NCBI GenBank assembly: GCA_037127315.1
Contig: JBBBDQ010000913.1
Location: forward strand, 5,608,501-5,672,500
DNA length: 64,000 nucleotides
From: Ascarosepion bandense
Taxonomy: Eukaryota; Mollusca; Cephalopoda; Sepiida; Sepiidae
Direction: 5' to 3'
Part shown: in pieces, positions 21,708 through 33,750 of the stretch
Position numbering within the stretch: position 1 is the stretch's first letter
Layout of the letters: every line of letters begins with the position of its first letter
The notes under the pieces: model-generated
Databases searched by the model: none
Seen by the model: only the letters and a program-made list of their open reading frames with translations
Told to the model about the DNA's origin: nothing
Program-made: the position numbers and the translations under genes

Positions 21708-22173
21708 TTACTAGCAGTATAGCCCGGCGTTGCTCGGGTATAATGAAAGCTTTAAAACTAATCCATGGTCCTGGAGCTCAGACACAGCCTAAAGAATATT
21801 TGTGTTATTTTGGTGAGAATCGGATAAGAATTGTGGATTTGTATAAAGGACATACAGACAGATAAATAGACACACACACAAACAGCTTGCCTTTTATAGA
21901 TATATATATTATCAATTTTCTGCAGTATTGTAAGAACTGCAACCTTGAAACTTCTGAATATCGTTTCTTATGTCTTTGTCTATGAGTGTATGAAATTTGA
22001 TTAAAATCTGACCACTCCTTCTACAACCCGATTTTTTTGATTATCGATTTTTTGATATTTATCGGGGGTACATCGACACAAAACCTAGCTAAGGAACACT
22101 CATAGACGCTTATAGTACAACTGTGTACATTTTCAAGAAAATCGGTTCAGCCATTTCAAAATCTATAGGTAAC

Positions 22174-22216
<43 letters not shown>

Positions 22217-22235
22217 AAGTTCCATTTATAAATAA
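21708..22235 (+). mobile_element. RTE-tailed short interspersed repeat, copy 1
   Basis: It begins ACTAGCAGTATAGCCCGGCG, with the self-complementary CCCGGCGTTGCTCGGG. The 3' part reads TTTTCAAGAAAATCGGTTCAGCC, then (CA)n, then TTCCATTTATAAATAAG. An AATCGGTTCAGCC-like end with a simple-repeat tail is typical of RTE-clade LINEs and SINEs mobilised by them. A longer copy lies at 46923-47650; this one has an internal deletion of roughly 200 bp. Confidence 0.65.
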
Positions 22236-23794
22236 GTTTAGATTTAGATTTGGTTTCTGGTTCCTTTTACAGTCTTTTCAATTTCTTTCATTTCCAGTAG
22301 ACCCTTGCATCTTAGTAGTGTTTTCACCTTGCTTGAAGTTTCTCTTAGCCCATCGCTCTCAGTGGAGCATTGGCCATTGATGACCCCTGGCCATTGTACT
22401 CTGTTCTGGTTGGTTTGTTGTTGATGCTTCTGTAACTCTCTTTTTCACAGGTAGGGGTGTTAACCCTTTATCTTCTGGGTGAGGCAGGTGTTTTTTTAAT
22501 TCAGAGTTTTTCCTTCTCCTAGACCAGTTGCCATTCCACTCTGGAATGCTATTTACTGTTGTAATGGAATGTCCCACACTTCCAATTGCCTATGGACTGA
22601 TTATTACTAGCCATATATAGTGAGCACAGAAAATACCTGTGACTTGCTTTGGCAATCACTAGCTTGCTATCAGATTCCCTGTCTTGTTGTAGTGTATTTT
22701 CTTTGCAATAAACCTTTCTTCTTTCATTTTTGCACATGTTGCTGTCCTTTCACTCAAATACCAACTTGTCTGTTTGTAACCTCTTGAAAGGACACAACAT
22801 TTACCCATAATCAAGTTGGCAAGCCTATTGCTATTCTGTTGAAATGGATTCATACCTTTAATAAGGGTATTTTCACTTAAGGGAATGTAATGAATCCAAC
22901 TGGAATTCAAACTCGGCTCTCCAATTCCACAAACCAAGCTGTGATTCATGAAATGAATAGATTAAATAGAAAAAGACAGATCAAACCTAAAATGTAGTAT
23001 TTCTATGGATCTGAGTTGGAGTTGCATAATCCTCACTTTACAGCTTTGATAGATTTCAAAATCATTTACACAAATTTGTCAAGGAAGACTTATTCTCTGC
23101 CCTGAAGCTTCTATCTCACAGAAACAATTTGGCAACCCTAATACTATTTTATTGCTACTTCCCTGGAAACTGGTCAGATGACCTCCATGTTTTAGTGCCT
23201 CCAGTTCAGACCTTTACACACAGGATATACCAAGCTATTTCCATGTAGTTGGATCACCTTATTTCCTCTGTATTCCAGTTGTTATAGAAAAGTTCCACTC
23301 AAACAGCTTTTCCTATGAACTGCTACTTTTTAGACCAGACCCCTACAAGGATGCTTCCTTGAACACTACAATCTTCACCCCTTCAAGCTATGGGTTTTTC
23401 ATTACATACCCTTCTTATACACAAAATCTTAATTTTCTACCACCTCTTCTTACATTCATATCACAGAAATCATTCACTAACTCTGCCTTGTGTGGCTTTT
23501 GAGCCTTTTGAGTGAGATTTCATAATAAAATATGCTGATTGGTTATATGCATCAAGATTCATTTTCACTGACATGGGCAATGTACAGGAATTGCATAAGC
23601 ACAATGAGTAGCATAAAAGAAAAAAGGTTTTCAATTGTTTTTGGCAAATTTTCAATGAAGAAATACTATGAAAGAAAAACAATATGTGTGAAGGAAACTT
23701 GTTATCTGATAATGCTTTTTATAATAATTAATAATATAAAAGAAATTATAGTTCTATATCAAACGATTACAAACAGTAATTTTTGTTTTAATTA
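22236..23794. other. Mostly unassigned, with a SINE-A fragment at 22838-22927 (minus)
   Basis: 22838-22927 matches the SINE-A 5' half in reverse (CTGGAATTCAAACTCGGCTC is the B-box side). The rest shows no recognised gene or repeat. Confidence 0.5.
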
Positions 23795-24165
23795 TATCGC
23801 CCTAAACAAGGCAGTTTATTGCCACTGGTGCACACAGGGTTACATAGGAGGAAAGAAATAATGATAGGTTTTAGGGGGTGTCAGGAAGTGGGTAAGAGAA
23901 GGATGAGAATACGGATGAGAATGAAGTGGAGTGGATGGAGAAAGGAGCATGAGAGAGAGGATGCAAGTTAGTGAGATAAGAGATGACTATTGACTTTACA
24001 TTTAAATTCTTGGAGATTGTAGCTGTCGGGGAAGCAAGTAAACAGGCGGGAAGTGTGAGAAAAAAGCTGATGGAGTAGAATTTTCGTTTACATTTTATTG
24101 GTTTCACAGTAAAAGGGTGGGACCTAGTTGTTAATCTAGTGGCTCGAGTAAATTCATATATAGGG
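23795..24165 (-). mobile_element. LINE-B 3' end, minus strand
   Basis: Minus-strand reading gives the C-terminal TRLTTRSHPFTVKPIKCK-like stretch, then the 3' UTR ending in AACTGCCTTGTTTAGGGCGA. It abuts the primer-binding site of the adjacent LTR, so it landed in or beside the leader of that element. Confidence 0.75.
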
Positions 24166-24170
24166 GGTAT

Positions 24171-24185
24171 ACGTCGGGGTCACCA
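24171..24185 (-). promoter_or_regulatory. tRNA-Trp-type primer binding site
   Basis: Minus strand TGGTGACCCCGACGT is identical to the first 15 bases of the classical tRNA-Trp site used by avian alpharetroviruses. It lies one or two bases after the end of LTR-C, the correct position for priming minus-strand DNA synthesis. Confidence 0.8.
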
Positions 24186-24186
24186 G

Positions 24187-24879
24187 TTTATAGTGGGTTA
24201 TCCTTTCTAGTGAAACGTAGTTGTACGCTGAAACAGATTAACTGAATTTGGCCTCATTAGTTGATAGCCCACTATAAGTTATAAAAGGGGTTATAAAACA
24301 AGAAAATCAAATTGAGTGTAGAAACAACATTTATATATACACAGATATCAATTAAGGCTTTTTTACAAATAAAGTAACGTCTTTAGGATGGGTTCAAAAG
24401 GACGTTAAAATGTTCATGGCAATAAATGCTGAAAAGAGAGTTTGTGCGTATGTAGGAGCGTTTGTCAGTTATGGAATGTCTTTGATCTATCCGCTCCGTC
24501 GGTTGGGTAAGTAGCTCTGGGGACAGCGAAGAAGGTGAGAGGGAAAGGAGTGGATTGCTTGACGAGGTCAGGGGATGTGCTAATTACGCTCGTCTTTCTC
24601 AACTCTGGTGATGCTTTCTGTGTCGGCTTTTTATTTCGTCTTTGTGGGTCCCAGCAGGTCATTTGGGAATTCACACCCGTATTTAATTCTGGGCTTCCCA
24701 TTTGATAATGAATAAAATTCGCGTATACTCGCGAACAGGAATTTGATATTTAATTAATTTTTGGTTTTCTGCCGGAACATATGCGTGGAGCCGGGTGCGC
24801 AAAGACCAGTTTTTGTCATTTGCTTTCTGGTCCTCAGAGGGCAAACATCCGGTCCCTCGCTTTGCTCGGTATCACCACA
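24187..24879 (-). mobile_element. LTR family C, minus-strand 5' LTR
   Basis: On the minus strand it starts TGTGGTGATACCGAGC at 24879 and ends CCCACTATAAA next to the primer site. It matches the plus-strand solo LTR at 36783-37524. The internal region is replaced by a LINE-B fragment. Confidence 0.8.
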
Positions 24880-25100
24880 GGGGCACCAGGGAGTTAAGTT
24901 CATCGGAGCAGAAGCCAAGAAAGTATTTGTATCACAGAAAATATTTGAACATCCCTTTTCTTTCTCAGAAAACTTTTCTGAGTTCAAAAAGCGTTTTCCA
25001 ATTAAATTTACTTCAAACATACAAAATGATCTCTACTTTTAGGAAAAGGTTTTTTCTTTTTGATCTAAAGATGTTTATTTAGATATAAAAATCAGCTGTA

Positions 25101-25330
25101 TGGTAGGTTTGGAAGGCTATCACAATGCGTTTAGTAAAATAAAGGAAGGTAAAGAAGGTGCTGAGTATTACCTATTTATTATTCATTAATATTTCGAGAT
25201 CAAAATCTCATCTTCAGAATGGTAGGAGATCTTGTTTCCACGTTCGCTTGTGAGCCATGCTTTTCAACAAATACTCAACATCTTCTTTACCTTCCTTTAA
25301 CGCATTGTGATAGCCTTCAAAACCTACCCA
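25101..25330. repeat. Fold-back element, arms 61-69 bp
   Basis: Left arm 25101-25169 (TGGTAGGTTTGGAAGGCTAT..) and right arm 25270-25330 (..ATAGCCTTCAAAACCTACC) are complementary apart from a 9-bp insertion. The loop is about 100 bp and contains TTCGAGATCAAAATCTCATC. Confidence 0.85.
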
Positions 25331-26102
25331 TACACTTATTATACACAATGCTTCAAGCAAATTACAAAACTCGACTATAAAAATCAGTTAAACAAAGAAA
25401 GTATAAAGTTTTTGTTCTTTTCATGTTCAAAAAAAATGTACGTAATAAATTTAAGACCTGTCATATAACGGTCCTGTCCATTCATTTCTAGTCATACCAC
25501 ATAGGTTATTTTAATTTTTATAAACATGCAGTCTAGGTGAGGGTAGGGAATATGATGGTGCATTTGCTAATGTTAGAGTTTCTAGCTAAAGAAATTATGT
25601 CTTTATTTTAAAATTTTTCATTTTGTTTTTCAAAAAAGGTAATTGTTTTATTTTAAAACTGAAAATAAAGTTTATTCTATTGAAATGTACATAAACCTTT
25701 GCTATAAACAGCTTTAATTATTCACGTTTCTTGAGGTTCATTATCAACACAATAATAACTGTAGTTAACTTTCTCTCTTCTCTCCCAGTTAATATGCACC
25801 ATGCTTGGCTGATCATGAGACTCTTAACAGCTCAGTCTTCACAGGGGACAGTTTTCAGGGTGATGCCTTGAAAAAAAAGATGTTTTCTTGCTGTATGAGT
25901 AAAACATATCCCCTTGCAACATGACCTGCCAGAATTGAAAATAAAGGCAACTTTTGTAACATCCACTAGCTTTCTTTTCAGGGTCGGGGAGAAGGCATGT
26001 AACACATTTCTACAGTTTTTTCGGATTAGTATGCTGGTTACTTCTATAATTAAAATTTATAAGGTCTCTACAAGAATATTTTATATGATTAATGATGGTG
26101 AA
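25331..26102. other. Unassigned 0.8-kb AT-rich stretch
   Basis: No recognised gene or repeat; short open frames only. Confidence 0.4.
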
Positions 26103-26107
26103 AATGT

Positions 26108-26193
26108 TGTTGCGGAGTTATTTTCGCCGTGGAGGTTATTATTTGTGCTAAAGTCGGTCCTAATTTGTTCGACGTACAAAAGGTTAGGAGCTT

Positions 26194-26245
<52 letters not shown>

Positions 26246-26341
26246 TGAATATACTAAGTGTTGTGGAGTTATTTTCGCACTGGAGACTAGTATTTGTGCT
26301 AAAGTCGGTCCTAATAGGTTCGACGTACAAAAGGTTAGGAA

Positions 26342-26392
<51 letters not shown>

Positions 26393-26486
26393 TGAATATA
26401 CTAAGTTTTGTGGAGTTATTTTCGCACTGGAGACTAGTATTTGTGCTGAAGTCGGTCCTAATAGGTTCGACGTACAAAAGGTTAGG

Positions 26487-26531
<45 letters not shown>

Positions 26532-26625
26532 TGAATATACTAAGTGTTGTGGAGTTATTTTCGCACTGGAGGCTAGTATTTGTGCTAAAATCGGTCCTAA
26601 TAGGTTCGACGTACAAAAGGTTAGG

Positions 26626-26678
<53 letters not shown>

Positions 26679-26772
26679 TGAATATACTAAGTTTTGTGGA
26701 GTTATTTTCGCACTGGAGACTAGTATTTGTGCTAAAGTCATTCCTAATTTGTTCGACGTACAAAAGGTTAGG

Positions 26773-26805
<33 letters not shown>

Positions 26806-26891
26806 CTAAGTGTTGTGGAGTTATTTTCGCACTGGTGGCTAGTATTTGTGCTAAAGTCGGTCCTAATAGGTTCGACGTACAAAAGGTTAGG

Positions 26892-26932
<41 letters not shown>

Positions 26933-27025
26933 TGAATATACTAAGTGTTGTGGAGTTATTTTCGCACTGGAGGCTAGTATTTGTGCTAAAGTCGGTCCTA
27001 ATAGGTTTGACGTAGAAAACGTTAG
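26108..27025. repeat. Minisatellite: about 7 units of 100-bp LTR end plus (GATA)n
   Basis: Each unit carries TGTTGTGGAGTTATTTTCGC, TAGTATTTGTGCTAAAGTCG, TTCGACGTACAAAAGGTTAG and then a GATA run of variable length, for a period of about 130-150 bp. The non-GATA part is the 3' end of LTR-A, so the array grew inside the LTR. The long minus-strand open frame (26184-26882) is only the translated array. Confidence 0.92.
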
Positions 27026-27848
27026 GAACTTGATATAATATGTATTACCCAGTGTAATCTTGCCAGGTCGCTGACTACTTTCGTATTCGACTAACTGTCG
27101 ACTACTATCGTCCAACATCAACTGATCCCCGTTCCTCTTATTACTCCTACTTAAATTAGGTGGGAGAGTCTGTAGCGTAGGGAGCTGGTTAATTTTTCTT
27201 GTATTCAGCCTTGTGTCAGACTTAACCGAACTCCTTACAGCTTACAGGATTTATGCAGACTTATCATCAGAATTATCAGAAGGTTTTCATCATCAGAAGG
27301 TTGGTTGTCGGCAGGTTGGAATGTGTAGAATTGTGGAATAATAAAATGTACATTTTGAATGTTAAAATAGAAATTTATTAAAAGGAGGAATAACATAAGT
27401 TGTAGGAGTTAATGTGCAATTAGAAACATTATTAAGAGGTTAAGAGTAGAGTTCGTACAAAATGTTCTAGTAGTAATTGTTGAAATAGATAAGGAGAAAG
27501 AGAAAGAAGGACAATGTCCGGGAGTCGCTTGAAGTTTGAAGTTACATTTCAGATGTGTGTCTCTCTTTCACTGCTTCTATCTCTCTGACTCTTGACTGAC
27601 TTTTTGAATTTTGCACTGGATCGCCAAGTCCTTCCAAGTCTTACAAGTCACTCCTATGAGTAAAAAATCCTTCTACCACCTACTTGCGAAATCTAAGCAC
27701 ATGGTCAATCCTTTTTCTATTTGTGAAAAACCCAGGATTTCACACGTCATTATGAATTTTTGTAAAAGGGAAGAAGAAGGTTGATTTTAATTAATTTCTT
27801 ATCCATACAAGTCTATTCACTTTAGAATAGGTGTGTTTCACCATAACA
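26108..27848 (-). mobile_element. Solo LTR family A, copy 3 (minus), with internal satellite
   Basis: On the minus strand it starts TGTTATGGTGAAACACACC at 27848 and ends AATAACTCCGCAACA at 26108. The same 5-bp duplication flanks both ends (AATGT on the plus strand, 26103-26107 and 27849-27853). The U5-like region shares AAGTTCCTAAC and CAGTGCGAAAA..ACTCCACAACA with the other LTR-A copies. The 1.74-kb length is due to the GATA-containing tandem array and a longer central block. Confidence 0.85.
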
Positions 27849-28189
27849 AATGTACATGCACAAAAAACAGACACTGGTTTATTTGCAATGCAAGATAACA
27901 TTTGTTAAACAAAATAACAAAGGGAAAGTTTAACGGTTTATTTTTCTAAGAATAAAATGGAATACACAATGAAGATTGTTAACAAATGTATTTGAGTGTC
28001 ACTTACCTCTGTAAGTGTGTTTGTGTGTGAAGCGTCCACAGACCCTATTTCCTTTGGTGTGAAAATGTCGATAGCACCCACTTCGAAAGCGTGGAAAACA
28101 AGAAAAGAGCGTTATTTAAGAGTTCGCTTGTTTTTATGCTCTCAGGGCTTCTGCTGTTAATGTTTATTAAGGTACCATGTTAGCATGTT

Positions 28190-29094
28190 TCATATATTTG
28201 TCGTGAAATCTGTTCAGCTTGTACAGCGAGAATATTTTGAGGACCCTAGATGCTACGCTAGGATTTGTTATTGGAGGCCACAATTTGAACAACATAAGGT
28301 ATGCAAATGATACAGTGCTTATTGAAGACACAGAAGGAAAACTACAAGACCTCCTACAGAAGGTAGCTGTGGAGAGTGACAAAATAAACTACAAATAAAC
28401 TGTAAGAAAACTTAATGCATGGTCATCAGCAAAAAGAGCAACACAAAATGCCAAATACAGGTGGGTGATACTAGAATCAAGCAAGTAGAAAAATTTAAAT
28501 ACCTAAGAAGTATTCTAACAGGAGATGGAAAGTGCGACACAGAGTTCCGAAGGCGAATTGGCATGGCGAAGGACACATTCCAGAAGCTGAGTTAAGTACT
28601 AAGACAGGAAAATTTCACTAGAAACAAAGAAGAGAGTGTTAGATTGCTATTTGATATCAGTTCTTCAATACGGCAGTGAATGCTGGACAATATCATCGAA
28701 GATGAAAAAAAAATTTAAGTGGCGGAAATGTGGTTCTGCAGAAGGATACTGCGGATATCATGGACCGAGCATGTGAGCAATGGTGAAGTTTTGGAAAGAT
28801 TGGCAACAAAAAGAAAATTAATAGTGAGCATCAGGAAGCGACAACTGAAGTTCCTGGGGCATGCAATGAGGAAGGAGGGCTTGAAGAACCTGATACTGAT
28901 AGGCCAAATAGAAGGAAATAGAAGGAAAAAGAGAAAGGCAGCGGTTAACATATTTGAAGGGCCTGATCAGGTAGATGACGGAACGGGGGTTGCCAGGTGT
29001 AACAGGAGAAAACATACTAAGAGCCACCAGGGATAGGGACACGTGGAAAGCCATGATCGCCTATGTCCTGAAAGGACATGGCACATAGAAGAAG
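28190..29094 (+). mobile_element. RTE-clade LINE, 5'-truncated, 13-bp target duplication
   Basis: The target duplication ATGTTAGCATGTT is perfect (28177-28189 and 29095-29107). The body covers the end of the reverse transcriptase (relatives of [11 protein letters not shown] and IRYADD, here with the YADD motif mutated to YAND) and the C-terminal domain, with [16 protein letters not shown] and [14 protein letters not shown] in a plus frame. It ends with a GAAGAAG tail. Several frameshifts make it dead. Confidence 0.92.
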
Positions 29095-29107
29095 ATGTTA
29101 GCATGTT

Positions 29108-30034
29108 ACCTTTTTTGAGAATAAAAACTTCATTTACGTTCTTCTGACTTCTCCCTGGCTATCTGTTTTTTATATATTTTGTTTGGGTAATATTATGATC
29201 ATATATATAGATCGTAAAGATATCACAACTGTGAAAATAACTTTTGTTTTTTAAAAGTTATAACACTACACAAGGACTTCCTTGTCGATAAGTAAAAATG
29301 AATGTGGAGATATAAAAGGTGATTATCACCCTCTGGTGGAGATAAGTCACATGGGTCATATGATGGCTGCTTAGTGACCTTCACTCCATACAATGACAAA
29401 AGCAGCAGCCAAATTCACTTTGTTTACAGCAGCCAAAATAAAAGGTTGATTTATTTCGGCGGGAAGAGGCTAACCTTTCCTTCCCAGCAGTGCTATTTCC
29501 CTTTGAGAATATATCTTTCCCGGAAATAGAAATAAATTCTAGCTCGCAGTCCCCAGTTTGTGAAAAGATATGCGGATATGGCCTTGCCTGGAACATAGAT
29601 GAACCTGGTCCGATTGAATCTGTTGTCCGAAACATGTCTTCTCCAGATACAGGTGTATCTTCATATTGTATGTAAAACCTCTCCTTTTTGTTTCTCTGTA
29701 CACCCTTCTTTTCTGTATATATTTATATATCTATATTGTGGGACACGTGTAAATATAGTTTTGTCTATATCTTAAGTGATATAAAATTCTCTTTGAAAAC
29801 AAAGCATGTTTGTCATTCTTTTTTTTTTTTAGCCATTCCATTCTGTCTGTGGATGACAGTGTTATGAATACAATAATGGTCATAATGGGGGAAATACAAA
29901 TGAGAGAAAACTCTTTCTACCATAGCTCTCTTCTGTTACATGAATAACGTCATTGATTAATAGTGGACGTAAAATTTGGATGGATAAAAAGAGAATAGAT
30001 ATAGTACTGTCGTCTCAGTTATTTTTTTTAACTA
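29108..30034. other. Unassigned 0.9-kb stretch
   Basis: No recognised repeat. A 61-codon plus-strand frame at 29490-29675 is not low-complexity but has no family I recognise and no clear splice sites. Confidence 0.35.
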
Positions 30035-30690
30035 TTTCACCCGAAGCAAGGCAATAAAGTCACTAAGACACAATGGGTTACCGAGTGTTAGAGAGTAGGA
30101 GAAAAAGAAAAATGCTAGTAAGGAGAAAGAAGGTAATAAAAGAACAGCAATTAAAAATATAAAAGATAACGACTGACATTGACCCTTTTTTTTTTAATAT
30201 CAGCGTTTACTATGAAGCTAGAAGGCAGAAGAGAGTTATACAAACGAGAATTGTGATAGAGGAAACTGCTAGTATAGAACTTATGGTTAAATCTAGCCAT
30301 TTCAACTGTAAAATCAAAAGAAAAAAATCAAATCAAAAGAAGAAATAAAAAGAAGCAAGAACTAAAACAATTAAGAAAAAAAAGGTGAAAAAATGAAAGA
30401 GATGAAGGAAATAAGGCAAAGGAAGAATGGCAGCAAGAAAAGCATAACAAGAAAGATGAAAAGAAAGAATTAAAAATAAGAGCAAACGGAAGATACGACA
30501 ATTTAAAACAACAAAAAGCTGAAGAAAAAAGCCATAAAAAATAGATGTTTTTAATACCTCCACCCAATTAAGAGAAGGAACAACAAAAGAACAGGAATTA
30601 AAGAAGCAAAACATAACGACTGACATTACATTTAAATTATTGAATATCAAGATAGAAGAAACTGTTAGCATAGAACGTACGGTTGAAGTG
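30035..30690 (-). mobile_element. LINE-B 3' ends, minus strand, two overlapping fragments
   Basis: CACCCGAAGCAAGGCAATAA and GACACAATGGGTTACCGAG are the reverse of the family 3' terminus. 30540-30690 repeats the adjoining part (AACGACTGACATTACATTT). The purine-rich DNA between (30310-30540) yields only low-complexity frames. From 30691 to 31329 nothing is recognised. Confidence 0.65.
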
Positions 30691-31329
30691 TGTAGGGATA
30701 ATTACAAGGAAACACACGTGTTATTTTTAACGAAACAAGACAAGGAAGTTGTTTACAAATTTACACATTTGAAGTTTCAATAGCTTGCTTCAGGACAAGT
30801 AATCAAATATTAAAGTTTCTCAGTTTCGATGAATTGTCAAGAAGAGGAAATCTTCATATTAAATCACCGGGCACGAAGTAATATTTCAAAATGCAAAAGT
30901 TTGTTTCTCACATAACAGTTATACGATTGTATTCAACATGAATAAAAAAATAATAGTTTAAAGTACTTAGCTTGGGAGTTGAACAGAGTTCCTTGAAATT
31001 CCCCTGCTCTCTTTAGAGGCTGATAATATATCAACGTGTAATTTGACATCGTTATCCAGTCGCCTGAGACTCTGCCTTTCTCTCTCTGTTCCCTTTGATT
31101 CAACTTTCTCTGCCTATTTATATCAAAAAGCGATTTGACATCGGCTCATTACTTTTTCTCAGTTTGTAAGCCGCTCCCTTTTCATTGGTCAAAGTAAATT
31201 TTCACGTAGGCTCGTTAAATTTTGCCTTGTTTTTTTTCTTCAGCTCGAATCCAATCTCATTTTCTGTTGGTCACGGAATCGCGAATTTGAAAACAGTGAA
31301 GAAAAGAGGGTGATTTTTATTTCGTATTC

Positions 31330-31640
31330 ACTACCCAGTTACGTCTAGCTATTTCAGCTGTAAAATGATACCGCAGTCTAATACTGCGCTTAAATTCATA
31401 AAATCTCGATACTGTAAAAGAAAGTTCACCAGAACAATTATGAAAGTATAGAAATGGCGCAGGGAAGCTATATTATGACAGTGGGAAATGGACTGAAGGC
31501 GAGATGCCAGGTCGAGACCAATAACATTGCAAATTTTTCTTAGGATTTTATCATGAATCTTTAAATATATATCAGGACCATCAGACTAGATGTAATCGAG
31601 ATATTTAAAGCAAGGACAAATGGTAGACTTATAGATATAT
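31330..31640 (-). mobile_element. LINE-B internal fragment, minus strand
   Basis: Minus-strand frames read KIRRKICNVIG-like and LDLASRLQSISHCHNIASL, the LINE-B segment after the reverse transcriptase. Confidence 0.7.
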
Positions 31641-31647
31641 ATAATAG

Positions 31648-31820
31648 ATGTGCGTTGTGGTGCAGTGGATATCAGCTCGGAAGGAGATATCGGAGAGCCG
31701 AGTTCAAATTCCAGTTGAATTAATTGCATTCACGTACATGCAAATACCCTGGGGAGAGATATGAATCCGTTCCTTCTCCCTCCAGCTATGGGTTAAACTG
31801 CAGAGCAGATTGGGTTCTAT
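31648..31820 (+). mobile_element. SINE-A, 3'-truncated
   Basis: The head GTGCGTTGTGGTGCAGTGGA and GAGAGCCGAGTTCAAATTCC is complete; the copy stops after CAGATTGGGTTCTAT. From 31821 to 32504 nothing is recognised. Confidence 0.85.
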
Positions 31821-32507
31821 CAGAATATATAAGATTCCCAGAAAAGAGATCACATGAGGACTTTCACCAATAGCAACAACTAAAATAGATGTCACGTGGA
31901 ACTTCAAGAGAAAATAAATAATCAAGGTAAAAGATTAGGAAGAAAGCAACGATCCTCAATACTGGAAAGAGCGATAACAGATAAGTAATTTTTAGTTTAA
32001 TACGACGGAGTAAAAGAAATTAATGTTAGTGGTATTGTTGAATTTTGCAGTTTATTGTAAATGGCGATATGAGCTCTGATTAGAAATATTTAATACTTGG
32101 ATGCTTGTAAAATCTAGAAAATAAACAAAAATCTAGCTGAAAATTTGGGAGAAAGGAAAATATATGTTTTGCATTATTATTCAGAAGCGGGTTTCATTTT
32201 TATTAGTTTTTCTATTGTCTCTACATTCTCTTATTTTCTTGAATTGGATGTTACATGTAGCAACCTCCTAATTTCTGGTAAACTGCATTGTTGTTAGAAT
32301 TTTTCTTTTCTACTTTCCAACGACAGCGTTTGGACGTGTTTTGGCAACCATAGACATAACGTGATTTGGTAGTCCCAACTCAGCGCAAGGCTGACTTGAA
32401 CTTCGCCACTTTTAACCGTTCTTATCCTTACCATAACTTGCTTCTAAACAAAAAAACAAAAAAAACAAAAAAAACAACATACCAAAGAGATATTGAGAAA
32501 TTTGTTT

Positions 32508-32880
32508 TACTTAGTTAAGTGCCATACGTGATACACGCTTGGGGAATCATGTCTCTTTCGATTCATGACTGACTAGGCAGAATTTCTTTCTGCAGTAGAC
32601 TGGTTGCCAACCAAGGCTATAGAACCCAATCTGTCCTGCTATTCTATCCTTTTGTCCAGATCATTCAGTTAAGTGCCATACGTGATACACGCTTGGGGAA
32701 TCATGTCTCTTTCGATCCATGACTGACTAGGCAGGAGTTCTTTCTGCGGCAGACTGGTTGCCAACCAAGGCTATAGAACCCAGTCTGTCCTGCTATTCTA
32801 TCCTTTTATCCAAATCATTCAGTTAAGTGCCATATGTGATACACGCTTGGGCGATTATGTCTCTTTCGATCCATGACTAA
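32508..32880 (-). repeat. Tandem SINE-A 3' halves, about 155-bp unit x 2.4
   Basis: Units begin with TTAGTTAAGTGCCATACGTG or TCAGTTAAGTGCCATA at about 32511, 32664 and 32818 and run to GTCTGTCCTGCTATTCTATC. Same-orientation tandem duplication of a SINE-A 3' half on the minus strand. Confidence 0.85.
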
Positions 32881-33109
32881 CTTTGTTTAACTACAGTCGC
32901 ATAAAAAGAATGGTCCGTAATAGAAACTCAAGCTTTTGTATACTTCTTTCTTTATCATATGGACACACACACACACACACAACCTTTTAATATCTATAGT
33001 TCTAATAAGATAGAGTTGGGTCGTAAAAATGTTCACAGGCGTCTATTAGGCACCCGAGTTTCACTTTTCGTACATCCGTCGAAAAAAATGTATAACCAAG
33101 AAATGTGAT

Positions 33110-33750
33110 CTTACATAGAAGCCGTGAAAATATTTGTAGAAAAGACAACGGGAAGTCACATCACGTCGGTGAGAAAGTGACTGAAGTCGAGATGAAGTCA
33201 GAATCGATTACATTGCAGATCTCTTTATTGATTTTGTTGAGATGAACAGCAGGAGAGCCTGACCAGATATGGCAACCCGCAACAGTATTCAATGCACAGA
33301 TGAATCGTAGATTTATAAATGTGCAAATGGATTCTGACGAGACACTCGAGATAAAAAGTAGGAGTGTCTGACCACATATGGCAACAGTACTGAATGCATA
33401 GACGGATGGTAGATTTATAAATGTGTAAGATGGATTCTGACGAGACACCTGAGATAAACAACAGGAGCGCTTGACCAGATATGGCAACAGTATTTAAGAC
33501 ACAGACGAATGGTAGATTTATAAATGTGCATGAATTCTGACGAGACTCTCTGAATGAAGATAAACAACAGGCCCGTCTAACCACATATGGCAACACTCAA
33601 CAGTATTCAATGCACAGACGAATGGTAGATTTGTAAATGTGCAAGATGGATTCTGACGAGACCTTCGAGATAAACAACAGGAGCGCCTGGCTACATATGG
33701 CAACAGTATTCAATGACCAGACGAATGGTAGATTTATAAATATCTTGTAG
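33110..33750 (-). mobile_element. LINE-B fragment with internal 100-bp tandem repeat
   Basis: 33110-33240 encodes, on the minus strand, the segment with KEICNVIDSD. From about 33240 to 33745 a unit of about 100 bp is repeated 4-5 times. Each unit carries GACAGTATTCAATGC-like, GGTAGATTTATAAATGTGC and GATTCTGACGAGAC motifs. Translated on the minus strand a unit reads SESILHIYKSTIRLCI then QYCCHMWS, which is the LINE-B region SPES..LYKSTIRPC.EYCCHIWSG. The repeat therefore expanded within the LINE coding sequence. Confidence 0.85.

Noticed and set aside
26184..26882. 232-codon minus-strand open frame
   Set aside because: It is a translation of the GATA minisatellite and LTR ends (runs of IYLS); all frames of the array stay open.
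30328..30671. Minus-strand frames rich in Phe, Leu and Ser
   Set aside because: They are the complement of a purine-rich stretch between LINE tails; low complexity only.
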